DNA of 5,940 bases from Candidatus Glassbacteria bacterium RIFCSPLOWO2_12_FULL_58_11 (GTDB lineage: Bacteria > Gemmatimonadota > Glassbacteria > GWA2-58-10), in contig MFIX01000190.1 in NCBI GenBank assembly GCA_001780825.1, positions 848-6,787 of the forward strand, in the 5' to 3' direction. Under the pieces are notes generated by a model. It saw nothing but the letters and a program-made list of their open reading frames with translations. It was not told the origin of the DNA and made no database searches. Shown here in pieces: positions 5,130-5,940 of this stretch; the stretch's first letter is position 1; every line of letters begins with the position of its first letter. The position numbers were made by a program, and so were the translations under genes.

Positions 5130-5940
5130 ATGCGCACTTTAGCCAGTATAATTCTTGTTCTGCTGCTATCTTTTTCGGCAGCGCCGCCATTATTCGCCGG
5201 GGAGCTGAAAACTTTCAGCCGGGAGATCACCGGCCAGCCTGAGGAATACACGATCGAGGTCGGCGGCAAGCTCGATCCGCATAATGTGGAGCTGGCGATC
5301 GAGAACCTGGGCGACAGTCCGGTCAAGGACCCGCGGCTGACTGTCAACGGGCTGTACGACTGGTTCGATATCCATACCATGGCCGCGGAGATCACGCGCG
5401 GCTGTACCACGGATGAGGAAAAAGCCCTGGCAATCTGGGAATGGATCCTCTGGAAGCGCTACCAGCTTTCGCCGTTCGATCTCAGCGCGGCCCACCCGGT
5501 GCGCGGCATGAACGGTTTCGGCTACGGGATCTGCGGCCACTCGGCGTACATGCTCAAGGCGCTCTGCCTGGCCGCCGGAGTGCAGGCGCGGGTGCAGGAA
5601 ATCTGGGGCCATACGGTCAACGAGGCTTTCTGGGATGGGAAATGGCATTTCCTGGACAGCAATGTCAAAGTTTACTACCTGGGCCGCGACAACCGCATCC
5701 TGGCCAGCCTGGCCGAGTTGGAGAAAGACCCCTGGCTGATCCAGCGCACGATCCATCCCCGCGACCCCTGGCTCAAGCCCATCGACCCGCCGGGACGCAA
5801 CGAGGAGTTTGTCCGCTACATTGTCTCAGCCCTGGATAATTACGTCGACACCAGCTCCGACTCCACAATTTTTACGAACTATTCTATGGCCTGGAACCTC
5901 CAGCCCGGCATGAAACTGCTGCGCTGGTGGGAGCCCAGGC
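5130..5940 (+). CDS. Secreted transglutaminase-like protein, N-terminal part (cut by window end)
   Basis: The frame is open from the ATG at 5130 to the right edge (270 complete codons, no stop). Residues 1-23 form a Sec signal peptide: a charged start (MR), a hydrophobic core LASIILVLLL and a likely cut after LFA, so the product is exported. After a short region with DPHNVELAIENLGDSP (49-64), which resembles a small beta domain, residues about 80-190 form a transglutaminase-like core. The catalytic triad can be placed at Cys135 (GYGICGHS), His161 (WGHTVNEAF) and Asp176 (WHFLDSN); the 15-residue His-Asp spacing and the GKWHFLD context are typical. Such domains in bacteria are often papain-like peptidases or amide-cleaving enzymes rather than cross-linkers, so the reaction is uncertain. 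Residues 190-270 match nothing I recognise and may begin another domain. The gene has its own promoter and strong ribosome site and is divergent from the radical SAM gene. Whether it begins an operon lies outside the window. Confidence 0.88.
   Translation, partial: MRTLASIILVLLLSFSAAPPLFAGELKTFSREITGQPEEYTIEVGGKLDPHNVELAIENLGDSPVKDPRLTVNGLYDWFDIHTMAAEITRGCTTDEEKALAIWEWILWKRYQLSPFDLSAAHPVRGMNGFGYGICGHSAYMLKALCLAAGVQARVQEIWGHTVNEAFWDGKWHFLDSNVKVYYLGRDNRILASLAELEKDPWLIQRTIHPRDPWLKPIDPPGRNEEFVRYIVSALDNYVDTSSDSTIFTNYSMAWNLQPGMKLLRWWEPR

Noticed and set aside
5074..5142. A 22-codon basic leader peptide frame ahead of the transglutaminase-like gene
   Set aside because: It begins with an ATG shortly after the predicted transcription start and overlaps the real start, but it has no ribosome site of its own and contains the Shine-Dalgarno of the main gene by position only. 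Chance is the simpler explanation.
5190..5756. A 188-codon minus-strand open frame opposite the transglutaminase-like gene
   Set aside because: It is a shadow of the plus-strand gene, which has a signal peptide, catalytic triad, promoter and strong ribosome site. The antisense product has no recognisable motif.
5441..5839. A 132-codon plus-strand open frame inside the transglutaminase-like gene
   Set aside because: It is in another frame of the same gene, with a Gly/Arg/Pro-rich product and no convincing ribosome site.
1..5940. Mobile element, CRISPR array, toxin-antitoxin or defence system
   Set aside because: No transposase, integrase, nuclease, regularly spaced repeats or small paired genes are visible. 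All large coding regions are accounted for by ordinary families.

Overview
This window looks like chromosomal DNA from a GC-rich (by eye, high-50s percent) bacterium that is probably Gram-negative. The evidence is a lipoprotein signal peptide without an Asp at +2, an exported transglutaminase-like protein and sigma70-like promoters. No RNA gene, CRISPR array, insertion sequence or phage gene is visible, so the species cannot be named. The mix of an APC permease, an FGE-like lipoprotein, a B12/radical SAM enzyme and a secreted transglutaminase-like protein would fit an environmental FCB-group or candidate-phylum genome, but that is only an impression.

Layout, left to right: (1) 1-131 may hold the 3' end of a plus-strand gene entering from the left (weak evidence). 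(2) 113-2143, minus strand: an APC-superfamily amino acid permease of the cationic-amino-acid-transporter type, with an unusual C-terminal extension of about 140 residues. (3) 2144-2363: a 220-base gap carrying three copies of a GAATWATC motif. (4) 2364-3188, minus strand: a lipoprotein with a formylglycine-generating-enzyme (FGE/SUMF1) fold that lacks one of the two catalytic cysteines. Its start is reassigned from the longest open frame (TTG at 3290) to an ATG at 3188. (5) 3189-3366: a gap with a good promoter for the lipoprotein gene and an imperfect hairpin. (6) 3367-4905, minus strand: a B12-binding radical SAM protein. (7) 4906-5129: a divergent intergenic region with back-to-back sigma70-like promoters, a direct repeat and a palindrome. 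(8) 5130 to the right edge, plus strand: the N-terminal 270 residues of a secreted transglutaminase-like protein, cut by the window end.

The three minus-strand genes are separated by gaps of 178-220 bases, and two of them have their own convincing promoter, so they are probably separate transcription units. Nothing in the sequence ties the four proteins into one pathway. I found no clear evidence of a new multi-gene system. The points most worth a second look are the permease extension, the FGE-like protein with a missing cysteine, the radical SAM enzyme of unknown substrate, and the repeat-rich promoter regions.
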